Source: Promicromonospora thailandica
GTDB taxonomy: Bacteria > Actinomycetota > Actinomycetes > Actinomycetales > Cellulomonadaceae
Length of the DNA stretch: 64,000 nt
Direction: 5' to 3'
Assembly (NCBI RefSeq): GCF_024171955.1
Contig: NZ_JAMTCS010000001.1
Location: 372,001 to 436,000 of the forward strand
The notes below the pieces were generated by a model. The model was not told the DNA's origin, searched no databases, and saw nothing but the letters and a program-made list of their open reading frames with translations. Position numbers and translations under genes: made by a program. Below are positions 27,701 to 35,727 of this stretch, one piece after another (positions within the stretch are counted from its first letter, which is position 1; each line of letters begins with the position of its first letter).

Positions 27701-30475
27701 GTCGGCGGTGCCGGGCGCGGAGCCGGCGGACCGGCTGTCGCGCGCGTACCGCAGCGAGATGCGGTACTCGCGGCCCGGGTCGAGGCCCTTGACCGTGCGG
27801 GTCAGGCTGCCCTCGTCACCCACGGCGAGGTGGTAGCCCGTGAGGCCGAGGCCGCCCTGGCCAGGTCCCGCGGCGCGGACGAGCTGCACCTCGCTGTCGA
27901 CCTCCCACGGGGACATGCGGCCGTTGCCGGGCTCGACGTCCACCACGGCCGGCGGGTTGGCGGAGCGCCACTCGGCCGGGATGCGCGGGTACTCGAGCTG
28001 GTCCACGAGGTGTGGCGAGCGGGCGTCCATCTCGACCGTCGGGTCGATCTGGACGATGTCGGCCACCGACGGCGTGCCGTCCTCGTCGAACACGAACAGC
28101 ATGTACGCGCCGGGCGGCGCGTAGGTGCCGTCGACCGGCGTCTCGATCGTGAGCGTGTCGCCGTCCTGGGCGAACGCCAGGTCCTGGAAGTTCTGGTCGT
28201 TGTTGAACCCGTGCGTCACCGACCCGTTGCGCACCAGCGTGACGCGCGAGACGTCGGTGTCGGCCCGCACGTCGAACACGCCGTCGTAGCCGACCTTCTT
28301 CGGCACGGCCGTGACCTCGGGGCGCTCGGCGAGCTCCTCGCCGTCGAACAGGTAGGCGGGCGAGTAGAACTCGACGTCCGTGTAGCTGCGCGGACCCGGC
28401 GTGCCGCCGCCGCCCACCATGAGGCGGCCGTCGGGCAGGAGCAGGGCCGTCGAGTGGTACAGGCGGGCGTGCTCGTAGGGCACGTCGACCTGCGTCCACT
28501 CGCCGGTGTCGGGGTTCCAGATCTCGGCGGTGGTGACGTAGCCGCCGTTGCCGTTGTTGTCGCGCGAGCCGCCGGTGACGATCACGTTGCCGTCGGGCAG
28601 CACGGTCGAGGTGGCCCAGTGCCGCGCGTACCGCATCGGCTCGGTCGCCTCGACCACCGGCGCGTCGGTGCCGCCGGTGATGTCGACGGTGAAGCCGGCG
28701 CGGGCGCCGTCCGGACCGCCGCCGTTGGCCCACCAGCCACCGCCGACCTGCAGGATCTTGCCGGGGCGGTACATGGTCGCCGTCGACGTGGCGCCGACCG
28801 GGTTGCCGAGCGTGCCCTGGTTGGCGACCGCCGCGGGCAAGGTGCCGCGCAGCGTGATCTCGCCGTCGCCCGAGGGGTCGAGCTCGTACATCTGGGTGCC
28901 GGTGATGTTGAAGACGTTGCCGTTGCCCGGCGCCACGAAAGCGCGCGGGTACCACCAGCGGTTCTCGTCGGGCCCGTTGCCGCCCCCGCCGTCGCCGTAC
29001 GCGGCCGCGCTGGTGGCACCGTCCAGGAGCTTCCAGGAGCTGCCCTCGTCCGGCGTGTAGCGCTCGGGGGTCAGCACGCCCGGGCCGCCGGGGCCGCCCT
29101 TGAGGCTGCCGCCCTGCACGACGATCGAGCCGTCCGGCAGCGTGGTGCCCGTCGGGTACCACCGCGGGTAGTTCATCGGGGCCTCGGTGCGCAGCCCCTG
29201 GTTGGTGGTGTAGCTCGTGACGCCGATGGCCGCGTCGTTGGGGGCGTTGCCGCCCAGGCCGTCGTCACCGCCCACCGTGAAGGTGGCGCGGCGGTGCGGC
29301 ACCTGGACCTGCATCGAGCAGAACAGGTCGGTGTAGGTCGAGTTCTCGACGAGCCCCGAGACGAGGTTCGCCGTGGTGCGCTCCTCGGACGGGTCCCAGA
29401 CGTCGATCTCCATCTGGCCGCCCTGCACCACGCACGAGTTGCCCTCGAAGTCGTAGGGGGTGTTGTCGGTGCAGCCGGACGACACGCTGCCGAACGACTG
29501 GACCTTGCCGTCGGACGTCAGCGCAGCGTTGATCGGCACCAGCGGCCACGGCGTCACGCCGCTCCAGGAGCCCTGCTCGGCCTTGCTCGGCGGCGAGCAG
29601 TCGGCGGGGAGCAGACCCGACGCGTAGGCGAGGCCGTGCTTCATCTGGGTGCGGATCGGCGCCTCGGAGTAGGCGGTGCCCTCGTGCCCCATGCCCGAGT
29701 ACCACGACCGGCCGGCATCGATCTCCTGGCACCACGTGATCGGGTGGCTGGTGCCGTTGTGGCCCATGCCGTAGGACGTCTCGTCGGCCTCCAGCAGCGT
29801 GCGCACGTTCGGGGCCGGGTTGACCAGCCAGTCGTACCACTCGTCGCTGCGGGTGAAGCTCTCCGACAGGCCCTGGGTCAGGGGGTGCGTGGCGTCCTTG
29901 ACCACCACGCGGCCCGGCCGCACCGCCGGGTTCTCCGGGTGCCCCTCGGACATCGCGCCCACGAGCCGGGCGTAGAACGGGTTCACGTCGTGCTCGCTCT
30001 GGCCCACCGACCAGCCCGCGTAGTGCATGCCCATGTACCCGCCGCCGCCGCGGATGTACTCCTCCAGCGCGGCCCGCTGCGCCACGTCGAACAGCACGCC
30101 ACCCGTCTGCGCGAAGACGACGGCGTCCTTCGTGGCGAGGTTCTGCGTGGTGAACGCCGCGGCGTTCTCGGTCTCCTCGATCTCGACGGGCTGGGCGTAC
30201 TCGGTGCCCAGCTGCGTGGCGAGGTCGCGCACGGCCTGGCGGGCCTGCACGTGCGACGCGTGGAAGTTCGGCTTGTAGAACAGCAGGACGCGCAGCACGC
30301 CGTCGTCGACGGAGCCTGCGCCCGCCAGGACGGGTGCCGCGGGTGCCGGGGCCGCCTGCGCGACACCGGCGCCGAGGGGTCCGGCCACCAGGAGGGCGGC
30401 GAGCGCGGCCGCGAGGTGCGCTCGGCGGGGTCGGCGCGCGTGGTGGCGCCGGTCAGGTCTGCGTAACAGGTTCAT
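24707..30475 (-). CDS. Secreted ThuA / copper-radical-oxidase (AA5-like) multidomain protein
   Basis: 1,922 residues. Signal peptide 1-42. A ThuA (class-I glutaminase-amidotransferase-like) domain spans about 58-292. A galactose/glyoxal-oxidase-like beta-propeller with C-terminal DUF1929-like domain spans about 305-812. All copper-radical positions are visible: C386 (LFCSMQ) and Y440 (RWYPTGTTLPDG) would form the Cys-Tyr cofactor; Y673-H674 (RLYHSTALLLPDG) and H755 (VTHGFNNDQ) would bind copper. A jelly-roll-like segment follows (about 830-985). Two LamG domains lie at about 995-1207 and 1317-1537. Between them is an Ig-like repeat (about 1215-1307). Two cadherin-like VCBS repeats (DDAYAAVGGQPLTLPAPGVLAND) lie at about 1545-1735, then two Ig-like repeats. 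There is no sortase motif, so it is secreted or wall-associated. Expected reaction: O2-dependent oxidation of an alcohol or aldehyde with H2O2 release. Last gene of the kdu-ABC-ALDH strand. Confidence 0.88.
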   Translation of the reverse strand: MNLLRRPDRRHHARRPRRAHLAAALAALLVAGPLGAGVAQAAPAPAAPVLAGAGSVDDGVLRVLLFYKPNFHASHVQARQAVRDLATQLGTEYAQPVEIEETENAAAFTTQNLATKDAVVFAQTGGVLFDVAQRAALEEYIRGGGGYMGMHYAGWSVGQSEHDVNPFYARLVGAMSEGHPENPAVRPGRVVVKDATHPLTQGLSESFTRSDEWYDWLVNPAPNVRTLLEADETSYGMGHNGTSHPITWCQEIDAGRSWYSGMGHEGTAYSEAPIRTQMKHGLAYASGLLPADCSPPSKAEQGSWSGVTPWPLVPINAALTSDGKVQSFGSVSSGCTDNTPYDFEGNSCVVQGGQMEIDVWDPSEERTTANLVSGLVENSTYTDLFCSMQVQVPHRRATFTVGGDDGLGGNAPNDAAIGVTSYTTNQGLRTEAPMNYPRWYPTGTTLPDGSIVVQGGSLKGGPGGPGVLTPERYTPDEGSSWKLLDGATSAAAYGDGGGGNGPDENRWWYPRAFVAPGNGNVFNITGTQMYELDPSGDGEITLRGTLPAAVANQGTLGNPVGATSTATMYRPGKILQVGGGWWANGGGPDGARAGFTVDITGGTDAPVVEATEPMRYARHWATSTVLPDGNVIVTGGSRDNNGNGGYVTTAEIWNPDTGEWTQVDVPYEHARLYHSTALLLPDGRLMVGGGGTPGPRSYTDVEFYSPAYLFDGEELAERPEVTAVPKKVGYDGVFDVRADTDVSRVTLVRNGSVTHGFNNDQNFQDLAFAQDGDTLTIETPVDGTYAPPGAYMLFVFDEDGTPSVADIVQIDPTVEMDARSPHLVDQLEYPRIPAEWRSANPPAVVDVEPGNGRMSPWEVDSEVQLVRAAGPGQGGLGLTGYHLAVGDEGSLTRTVKGLDPGREYRISLRYARDSRSAGSAPGTADLSVGDLTTTLTAGTDLSSQTRFGTYVGTFTAQSRSQDLTLSGGDSGAGVMIDDVVVVGSDPGASDVPVHYAFDEGSGTRGANSGTDGDVGAATLTGATGWSEDGVFGGALDLAGGDTANAVDLPDDLLQGEDSFTTSFWVRPDTKTGWTGLFHIGDGTGDTGSFFQIQMQTNAAGATGLAATFKAKGAALQERVYATPTRDVVAGEWNHVAFTRQGATGTLYLDGEPIASRDDLTIDMTDVGPTANNWLGRNGFPDPAYDGLLDDVRVYTSALGDADVAALYDDGTALATTTTVSVEPGSPSPFGEPVTVSATVAAASGGAPAGVAELWVDGSRLGGQVDVADGEVTFTDVALKSGAHEVEVRFLADDGWRDSAHTVEHTVERPPPGEGTPIHYAFDEGQGSTAANTGLDGSIGAATLSGATGWTPTGRFGAGINLPGGASGTGNQVELPDDIEAGMDDQFSVSIWARPDALPTWVPLLQIGSSTDTFFLLQSNTQVNGATGFAATFKAPGTPGSAQERLVLGQGNDLPLNEWTHVVFTQSGSVGKIYFDGELQATRDDFTVDIGDVGVDGRTTTNLIGGTSWPDARWDGLVDDFRMFGYELTEEQVGELYAGPPANAAPVGAADAYGTVEDEPLTVQAPGLLANDTDADGDDLTATGLTQPAHGDVELAADGSFTYTPDSGYAGTDTFTYRASDGTASSAATTVTITVEEKEQPPVNTAPVARDDAYAAVGGQPLTLPAPGVLANDTDEDGNVLTATAVTQPANGTVTLAADGSFTYTPDAGFNGKDVFTYRADDGKDRSAAATVTVTVKSPTATAVAGVALPVVYGTAGSVSLAVSPDTATGEVELRDGTEPLGTATIADGRGTIVLPARSLAPGVHDLTLRYGGDGDHAASSSKVRVVVEKVVATMEISAANSGKGKDKKTVVDVSLTAPYDVPATGQVRLVVKDGPTVLGTVQDGRVRFEVPQVKGKDVTVTVSYLGSDLVLAAETRVTLRVK

Positions 30476-30562
30476 CGTTGATCCCTTTTCGCACGGTTCT
30501 CATGGAGTTTTCTTGCGCGCGGACACGGCCCGGCCGGCCGATCCCCCGCCCGAGGTCGGCCG

Positions 30563-30580
30563 ACCGGAGCCGGCTCCGGT
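30563..30580 (-). terminator. Palindrome between ALDH and the ThuA-oxidase gene
   Basis: A perfect 18-bp palindrome (9-bp arms ACCGGAGCC/GGCTCCGGT) lies 35 nt beyond the ALDH stop codon and 88 nt before the next start. It may attenuate transcription into the very long gene or be an operator. Repeated GGTGCT/GTGGTGCT motifs lie next to it. Confidence 0.4.
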
Positions 30581-30615
30581 GGTGCTGTGGTGCTAGTGGT
30601 GCTGGTTCGTGCCCG

Positions 30616-32103
30616 TCACCGCAGCTCTGCGATGACCGTCTTGAGCTCGGTGTAGTCGTCCAGCCCGAAGGAGCCGAGCTCACGGCCCCAGCCGGACTGC
30701 TTGAAACCACCCCGGGGCAGGGTGACGTCGTCCGCGTGCCAGGTGTTCAGCCAGACCGTGCCGGCCCGCAGCTTGCCGCCCACCCGGTGCGCGGTGCCCA
30801 GGTCGCGCGACCACACGCCCGCGGCCAGGCCGTAGACCGTGTTGTTGGCCGCCGCGACCACCTCGTCCTCGCTGTCGAACGGGATGGCCGTGATGACCGG
30901 GCCGAAGATCTCGTCGGTCTGCACCGCCATCTGCTCGGTGACGTCGGTGATGAGCGTCGGGGCGAAGAAGTAGCCCCGGTCGGCCGCCGGGTCGGGGCTG
31001 CCCGCCGCGATCGTGGCACCGTCGGCCACCGCACCGCGCACGTAGCCCATGACCTTCTCGTGCTGCTCCTGCGAGACCAGCGGGCCCATCGTGGTGGCCG
31101 GGTCGAAGGCGTCGCCCACGCGGATGGCCTTGGCCGCCGCAGCCACCCCCTCGATGACCTGGTCGAACACCTCGCGCTGCACATACAGTCGCGAGCCGTT
31201 GACGCAGCACTGGCCCTCGTTGAAGTAGCCGGCGAGCGCGGCCCCGGCGATCGCCGCGTCCAGGTCGGCGTCAGCGAAGATGATGTTCGGCGCCTTGCCG
31301 CCGAGCTCCAGCGAGACCTTCTTGAGGTTCCGCGAGGCGCCCGCCGCGATCTTCTTGCCCACCTCGGTGCTGCCGGTGAAGGCCACCTTGTCGACGCCGT
31401 GGTGGTCCACGAGCGCCGCGCCCGCGTCGCCGAAGCCGGGCAGCACGTTGACCACGCCGGCCGGCACGCCGGCCTCGAGCAGCAGCTCGCCCAGGCGCAG
31501 CGCCGTCAGCGGGGTCTGCTCCGCGGGCTTGAGCACGATCGTGTTGCCCGCCGTGATCGACGGGACGATCTTGAACGCGGCCATGGTGAGCGGGAAGTTC
31601 CAGGGCACGATGCCCGCCACCACGCCGATGGCCTCGCGGCGCGTGTACGCGTGGAACTCCTTGCCGGGCACCGACATGGGGATCGTCGTGCCCTCCATCT
31701 TCGTGGCCCACCCCGCGAAGTAGCGGAACAGCTCGGCGGCCACGCCGACGTCGCCGCGGGCCGAGGCGAGACTCTTCCCGTTGTCGAGCGACTCGAGCTG
31801 CGCGAACTCCTCCGCGCGCTCCTCGATCATGTCGCCGATGCGCCACAGCAGGTGGGAGCGGTCGCGCGGGCTCATCCGCGACCACGGCCCGGCCTCGAAC
31901 GCGTTCCGGGCGGCGGTGACCGCGCGGTCGGCGTCGACCGCCGAGGCCTGGGCGACCTGGACGAGCGTCTCCTCGGTCGCGGGATTCACCGTCGCGAAGG
32001 TCTGGCCGTCCTTCGCCTCCACCCACTCGCCGTCGATGAGGAGCTGCTTGGGCGAGGAGAGGAACGCGGAGACGGCGGGCAGGAGCTGGGGATTCTCGGA
32101 CAT
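30616..32103 (-). CDS. NAD(P)-dependent aldehyde dehydrogenase
   Basis: Oxidises an aldehyde to the acid, 495 residues, full ALDH-superfamily length. Visible motifs are VAGIVPWNFPLTMAAFKI, cofactor-binding FTGSTEVGKKIAA, the glutamate in SLELGGKAPNIIF (about residue 262) and the catalytic cysteine in NEGQCCVNGSR (near residue 296). EIFGPVITAIPFDSEDE is the usual C-terminal segment. It belongs to the class-1/2 (betaine or general aldehyde) type. Its position between a sugar importer and a secreted oxidase suggests that it takes the aldehyde product further; that link is inference. Confidence 0.93.
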   Translation of the reverse strand: MSENPQLLPAVSAFLSSPKQLLIDGEWVEAKDGQTFATVNPATEETLVQVAQASAVDADRAVTAARNAFEAGPWSRMSPRDRSHLLWRIGDMIEERAEEFAQLESLDNGKSLASARGDVGVAAELFRYFAGWATKMEGTTIPMSVPGKEFHAYTRREAIGVVAGIVPWNFPLTMAAFKIVPSITAGNTIVLKPAEQTPLTALRLGELLLEAGVPAGVVNVLPGFGDAGAALVDHHGVDKVAFTGSTEVGKKIAAGASRNLKKVSLELGGKAPNIIFADADLDAAIAGAALAGYFNEGQCCVNGSRLYVQREVFDQVIEGVAAAAKAIRVGDAFDPATTMGPLVSQEQHEKVMGYVRGAVADGATIAAGSPDPAADRGYFFAPTLITDVTEQMAVQTDEIFGPVITAIPFDSEDEVVAAANNTVYGLAAGVWSRDLGTAHRVGGKLRAGTVWLNTWHADDVTLPRGGFKQSGWGRELGSFGLDDYTELKTVIAELR

Positions 32104-32157
32104 GGGGGCCTTCCGTGAGGTCGTGGGTGTGGTGGTGCGGGCTGAGGACGGGCGTGA

Positions 32158-33150
32158 CTACTTGATGATCAGCACCTTCGATCGGTCGAGGGTGAGCGCG
32201 ACGGCGGCCACGATGATCGCGCCGTACAGGATCTGCTCGTACGCCGACGGCACGCCGACGATGGGCAGCCCCACGCGCAGCAGCGTCACCACGAGCGCAC
32301 CGGCCAGGCTGCGCCACAGCGAGCCGTGGCCACCCGTGATGGCGGTGCCGCCCACCACGATGGCCGCCACGGCGGGCAGCAGCAGGTTGTCCGCCATGGT
32401 GGGGCTCCCGCTGAAGTTCCGGGACACCAGCATGACGGCCGCCAGCCCCGCGCACGCACCCGACAGCGTGAACGCCCCGACCTTGACCAGGTCCACGGGC
32501 GATCCGGCGAGGCGGGCCGCCGACTCGGAGTACCCGATGGCACGCACCCAGCTCCCGACCGGGGTGAGGCGCAGCACCAGGGACACGACCGCCACGACGA
32601 CCAGGGCGACCACGAAGGCCATCGGCAGCACCCCGGCCACGTAGAGCGTGAGCCAGTGGGTGGTGCCGCGGTCGGACACCGGGATGGGCCCGGCGTCCGA
32701 GATCACCAGCGCGATCGCGGAGAAGATGCTCATCCCGCCGAGGGTGACGATGAACGACGGGATGCGCAGCAGCACGTGGGCGACGCCCTGCAGCGCCCCG
32801 ATCGCACCGGCCACCGCGACGATCGCGAGCGTCGTCAGCCCGCCGAGGTCGGGCAGCCAGAGCGCGAAGAAGACCGTGGCCAGGGAGCACAGCGCGGCGA
32901 TCGACAGGTCGATGCCACCGCACAGGACGACGACGGTGGCCCCGGCGGCGAGCACGACGAGCGGGGCCGCCGTGCGGACCGCCGCCGTGAGGCTGCTCAG
33001 CGTGAAGAACCCCGGGTCGACGACGGTCAGTGCGGCCAGCAGCACGACGAGCGCGATGACCGGCATGAACGACGTGAGCCGCTGGCCCACGGTGGGCCGG
33101 GCGACGACGGGCGCGTCGGAGGCCGGCTGGGCGAGGACGGGCGTGGACAC
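32158..33150 (-). CDS. Ribose-type ABC transporter permease (second of two)
   Basis: Inner-membrane subunit of a CUT2-family sugar importer, about 330 residues. RbsC signature segments are LVVLAAGATVVVLCGGIDLSIAALCSL and VIVGGTAITGGHGSLWRSLAGALVV (GGxxxxGGxG). GTG 33150 is chosen because it lies 2 nt after the ATPase stop and gives the standard length. The operon carries two different RbsC-like permeases, which could pair as a heterodimer. Confidence 0.92.
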   Translation of the reverse strand: MSTPVLAQPASDAPVVARPTVGQRLTSFMPVIALVVLLAALTVVDPGFFTLSSLTAAVRTAAPLVVLAAGATVVVLCGGIDLSIAALCSLATVFFALWLPDLGGLTTLAIVAVAGAIGALQGVAHVLLRIPSFIVTLGGMSIFSAIALVISDAGPIPVSDRGTTHWLTLYVAGVLPMAFVVALVVVAVVSLVLRLTPVGSWVRAIGYSESAARLAGSPVDLVKVGAFTLSGACAGLAAVMLVSRNFSGSPTMADNLLLPAVAAIVVGGTAITGGHGSLWRSLAGALVVTLLRVGLPIVGVPSAYEQILYGAIIVAAVALTLDRSKVLIIK

Positions 33151-33152
33151 GG

Positions 33153-34715
33153 TCAGACCATCTCCTTGACGAGGTCGAGCGGCGTCGGCTTGCCCCCGGA
33201 GGGAGCGGCGATCTCGGTGGTCGCGCGGCCGTCGCTCATCACGACGATCCGGTCGGACATGCCGATCGCCTCCTCGAGGCTGTCGGCGAGCAGCACGGTG
33301 GCCACCCCGCTGCCCGCGAGCTCCCGCATCAGGCGGTACACCTCCGAGCGCGCCCCGATGTCCAGGCCGCGCGTGGGGTGGTCGAGCAGCAGCAGCCGCA
33401 CGTCGCCCGACACGAGCCAGCGCGCGAGCACCACCTTCTGCTGGTTGCCGCCGGACAGGCGCTGGATCGCGGTGCCCCGGTGCGGCGTGCGGATCGAGAG
33501 CCGCTCGATCCACGTGTCCACCAGGGTGGCCTGCTTGCGCGGCCGCACCAGGGGCCCGGAGCAGCGCGCCTGCTGCTTGGTCAGGGTCATGTTGTCGGCC
33601 ACCGACATCGGGCCCACCATGCCCTCGGTCTTGCGCTCCGCCGGCACGTACCCGATGCCCGCCGCGCACGCCGCGCGCGTCCCCGACAGGTCGAGGCGCT
33701 CGCCGTCCAGCTGCACCTCACCCGCCGTGGTGGCCTCGGCGCCGAACAGAGCCCGGCAGAGGTCCTCGCGGCCGGAGCCGTGCACGCCGACGATGCCGAC
33801 GATCTCGCCGGCGCGCACCTCGAGGTCGACGTCGCGGAACGTCCTGCCGGACAGGCCGCGCACCACCAGCCGGGGCCGGCCGGGCTCCTCGGACCGCTCC
33901 GCGAGGCCGTCGTGGTAGTGGTCGTCCGAGCCGGTCGAGCCGATCATCATCCGGTGCAGCTCGGCGGGAGCGGCACCGGCGGCGGGCACCTCGCCCACCG
34001 ACCGGCCGCCGCGCAGCACGGCCACGCGGTCGCACACGTCGAGCACCTCGTCCAGGCGGTGCGAGACGAAGACGACGGAGGCGAACTCGCGCAGCCGCCG
34101 CACCTGCGTGAACAGGGTCTCGATCTCCTTGGACTCCAGCACGGAGGTGGGCTCGTCGAGGATGATCACGGGCGGGTGCGACGTGCGCTCCTCGATGCGC
34201 AGCACCTTGGCGATCTCGACCATCTGCCGGTCGGCGAAGCTCAGCGAGTCGGTGCGCGCGAGGGGGTCGATGTGCGACCCGATCTTGTCGAGCTGCTCCT
34301 GGGCGAGCCGCCGCATCGTGCGCCAGTGGTAGATGCCGCGGCGCACGCCCGGGCCCTCGCTGCCGAGCACGATGTTCTCGGCGGCGGTGAGGTTGGGCAC
34401 CAGCGACTGCTCCTGGAACACCATGCCGAGGCCGTGGTTCGCGGCGTCGACGACGCTCCGCAGCCGCACCCGCTCCCCGCGCACCCAGATCTCGCCGGCG
34501 TCGGGCCGGACGAGGCCGACCAGCGCCTTGAGCAGCGTGGACTTGCCGGCGCCGTTCTCACCGGCCAGGCCGAGCACCTCGTTCTGGTGCACGACCAGGT
34601 CGACGCCGTCGAGCGCCTTGACGCCCGGGTAGTGCTTGACCAGGCCCCGCACCTCCAGGGCGGGCGGGGCCGTCCGGCCGCCCGGCACGGGCCCGGTCTG
34701 CAGGTTCGTGGTCAC
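33153..34715 (-). CDS. Ribose-type ABC transporter ATP-binding protein (RbsA-like)
   Basis: A 520-residue double ATPase of the CUT2 type. The first domain has GENGAGKSTLLKALVG (Walker A), LSFADRQMVEIAKVL and ILDEPTSVLE. The second has the degenerate Walker A region GIVGVHGSGREDLCRALFG, normal for this family, then LSGGNQQKVVLARWL and LLDHPTRGLDIGA. It starts with GTG overlapping the upstream permease stop by 4 nt. Confidence 0.94.
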   Translation of the reverse strand: MTTNLQTGPVPGGRTAPPALEVRGLVKHYPGVKALDGVDLVVHQNEVLGLAGENGAGKSTLLKALVGLVRPDAGEIWVRGERVRLRSVVDAANHGLGMVFQEQSLVPNLTAAENIVLGSEGPGVRRGIYHWRTMRRLAQEQLDKIGSHIDPLARTDSLSFADRQMVEIAKVLRIEERTSHPPVIILDEPTSVLESKEIETLFTQVRRLREFASVVFVSHRLDEVLDVCDRVAVLRGGRSVGEVPAAGAAPAELHRMMIGSTGSDDHYHDGLAERSEEPGRPRLVVRGLSGRTFRDVDLEVRAGEIVGIVGVHGSGREDLCRALFGAEATTAGEVQLDGERLDLSGTRAACAAGIGYVPAERKTEGMVGPMSVADNMTLTKQQARCSGPLVRPRKQATLVDTWIERLSIRTPHRGTAIQRLSGGNQQKVVLARWLVSGDVRLLLLDHPTRGLDIGARSEVYRLMRELAGSGVATVLLADSLEEAIGMSDRIVVMSDGRATTEIAAPSGGKPTPLDLVKEMV

Positions 34716-35725
34716 TTCGTCACCTGGTTCCTACGACGCTGGGGGATGACGGCGGCCGCGACGGCCGCCACGACGATGAGGCCCTGGACGCCGCCCTGCC
34801 AGTACGGGCTGACGCCGACCTGGACGAGGCCGTTGGTCAGCACCGTCACGAGCAGCACGCCGACCGTGGAGTGCAGGATGCCGCCGCGGCCGCCCGTGAG
34901 CAGCGTGCCGCCCACGACGGCGGCCGTGATGGCCGAGAAGTCGTAGCCCCGCCCGGCCTGGACCAGCCCGGCGCTGAGCTGGCTGGTGACCATGACGCCG
35001 GCGAGCCCGTAGAACGCGCCCGCCAGGGTGAAGACCGCCACCTTGTACGGGGCCACGCGTACGCCCGAGAGCGCCAGCACCTCCTCGGCGCCGCCGATCG
35101 CGAAGGCGTACCGGCCCAGGCGCGAGTAGCGCTGCACGAGCCAGCCGAGCAGCACGCAGCCCAGCGCGATCCAGGTCAGGTGGGCCAGCCCGAGGAACCG
35201 CTCGACGGCCCAGCCCTCCAGCATCGGGTCGGCGATGTTGGGCTGCACGCCCGCGAACAGGAGGGTGGCGAGGCCGAGCCCCACGGCCGAGACGCCGAGC
35301 GTCGCCATGAACGAGGGCACCTTGAGCAGCACCAGGGCGAGCCCGCTGAGACAGCCGAGCCCGGCCGCCAGGAGCACCGCGACGGCGATGCCGACGAACC
35401 CGAGGTCGTTGTCGTTGCGGTTGTTGGCGACCAGGAGGGCCACGGTGATCGCGGAGGCCCCCATGATCCCGGGAGCGGAGAGGTCGATCGACCCCATCAT
35501 CAGCACGAAGCTGATGCCGATGGTCACCACGGCGAGCACCGCCGCGGCGTCGAGCACGTTCTGCACGTTGGAGAGCGTGCGGAAGCCGGGGCTGAGGGCC
35601 GCGAACACGCCGAACACGACCACCAGGGCGATCGGCGGGCCCGCGTCCCTCAGGGACACCCCCCGCCGAGGCTGGGGGCGTCGGGCCTGCACGACCTCGG
35701 TGTCGGCCTCGGCGGGGGATGTCAT
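34712..35725 (-). CDS. Ribose-type ABC transporter permease (first of two)
   Basis: CUT2 inner-membrane subunit, about 337 residues, with VVTIGISFVLMMGSIDLSAPGIMGASAI and AAVVGGTLLTGGRGGILHSTVGVLLV, the typical RbsC landmarks. ATG 35725 lies 2 nt after the binding-protein stop codon; the reading frame runs further upstream but inside the coding region of the binding protein. Confidence 0.92.
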   Translation of the reverse strand: MTSPAEADTEVVQARRPQPRRGVSLRDAGPPIALVVVFGVFAALSPGFRTLSNVQNVLDAAAVLAVVTIGISFVLMMGSIDLSAPGIMGASAITVALLVANNRNDNDLGFVGIAVAVLLAAGLGCLSGLALVLLKVPSFMATLGVSAVGLGLATLLFAGVQPNIADPMLEGWAVERFLGLAHLTWIALGCVLLGWLVQRYSRLGRYAFAIGGAEEVLALSGVRVAPYKVAVFTLAGAFYGLAGVMVTSQLSAGLVQAGRGYDFSAITAAVVGGTLLTGGRGGILHSTVGVLLVTVLTNGLVQVGVSPYWQGGVQGLIVVAAVAAAVIPQRRRNQVTK

Positions 35726-35727
35726 GG

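Noticed and set aside
24359-30466. A 2,035-codon open frame on the plus strand
   Set aside because: It mirrors the minus-strand ThuA-oxidase gene. Its translation is a low-complexity Arg/Val/His/Gly string without domains, as expected from the antisense of GC-rich coding DNA.
32158-33669. Longer permease reading from far upstream
   Set aside because: It would overlap the ATPase gene by 500 bases; the GTG at 33150 gives the normal RbsC length.
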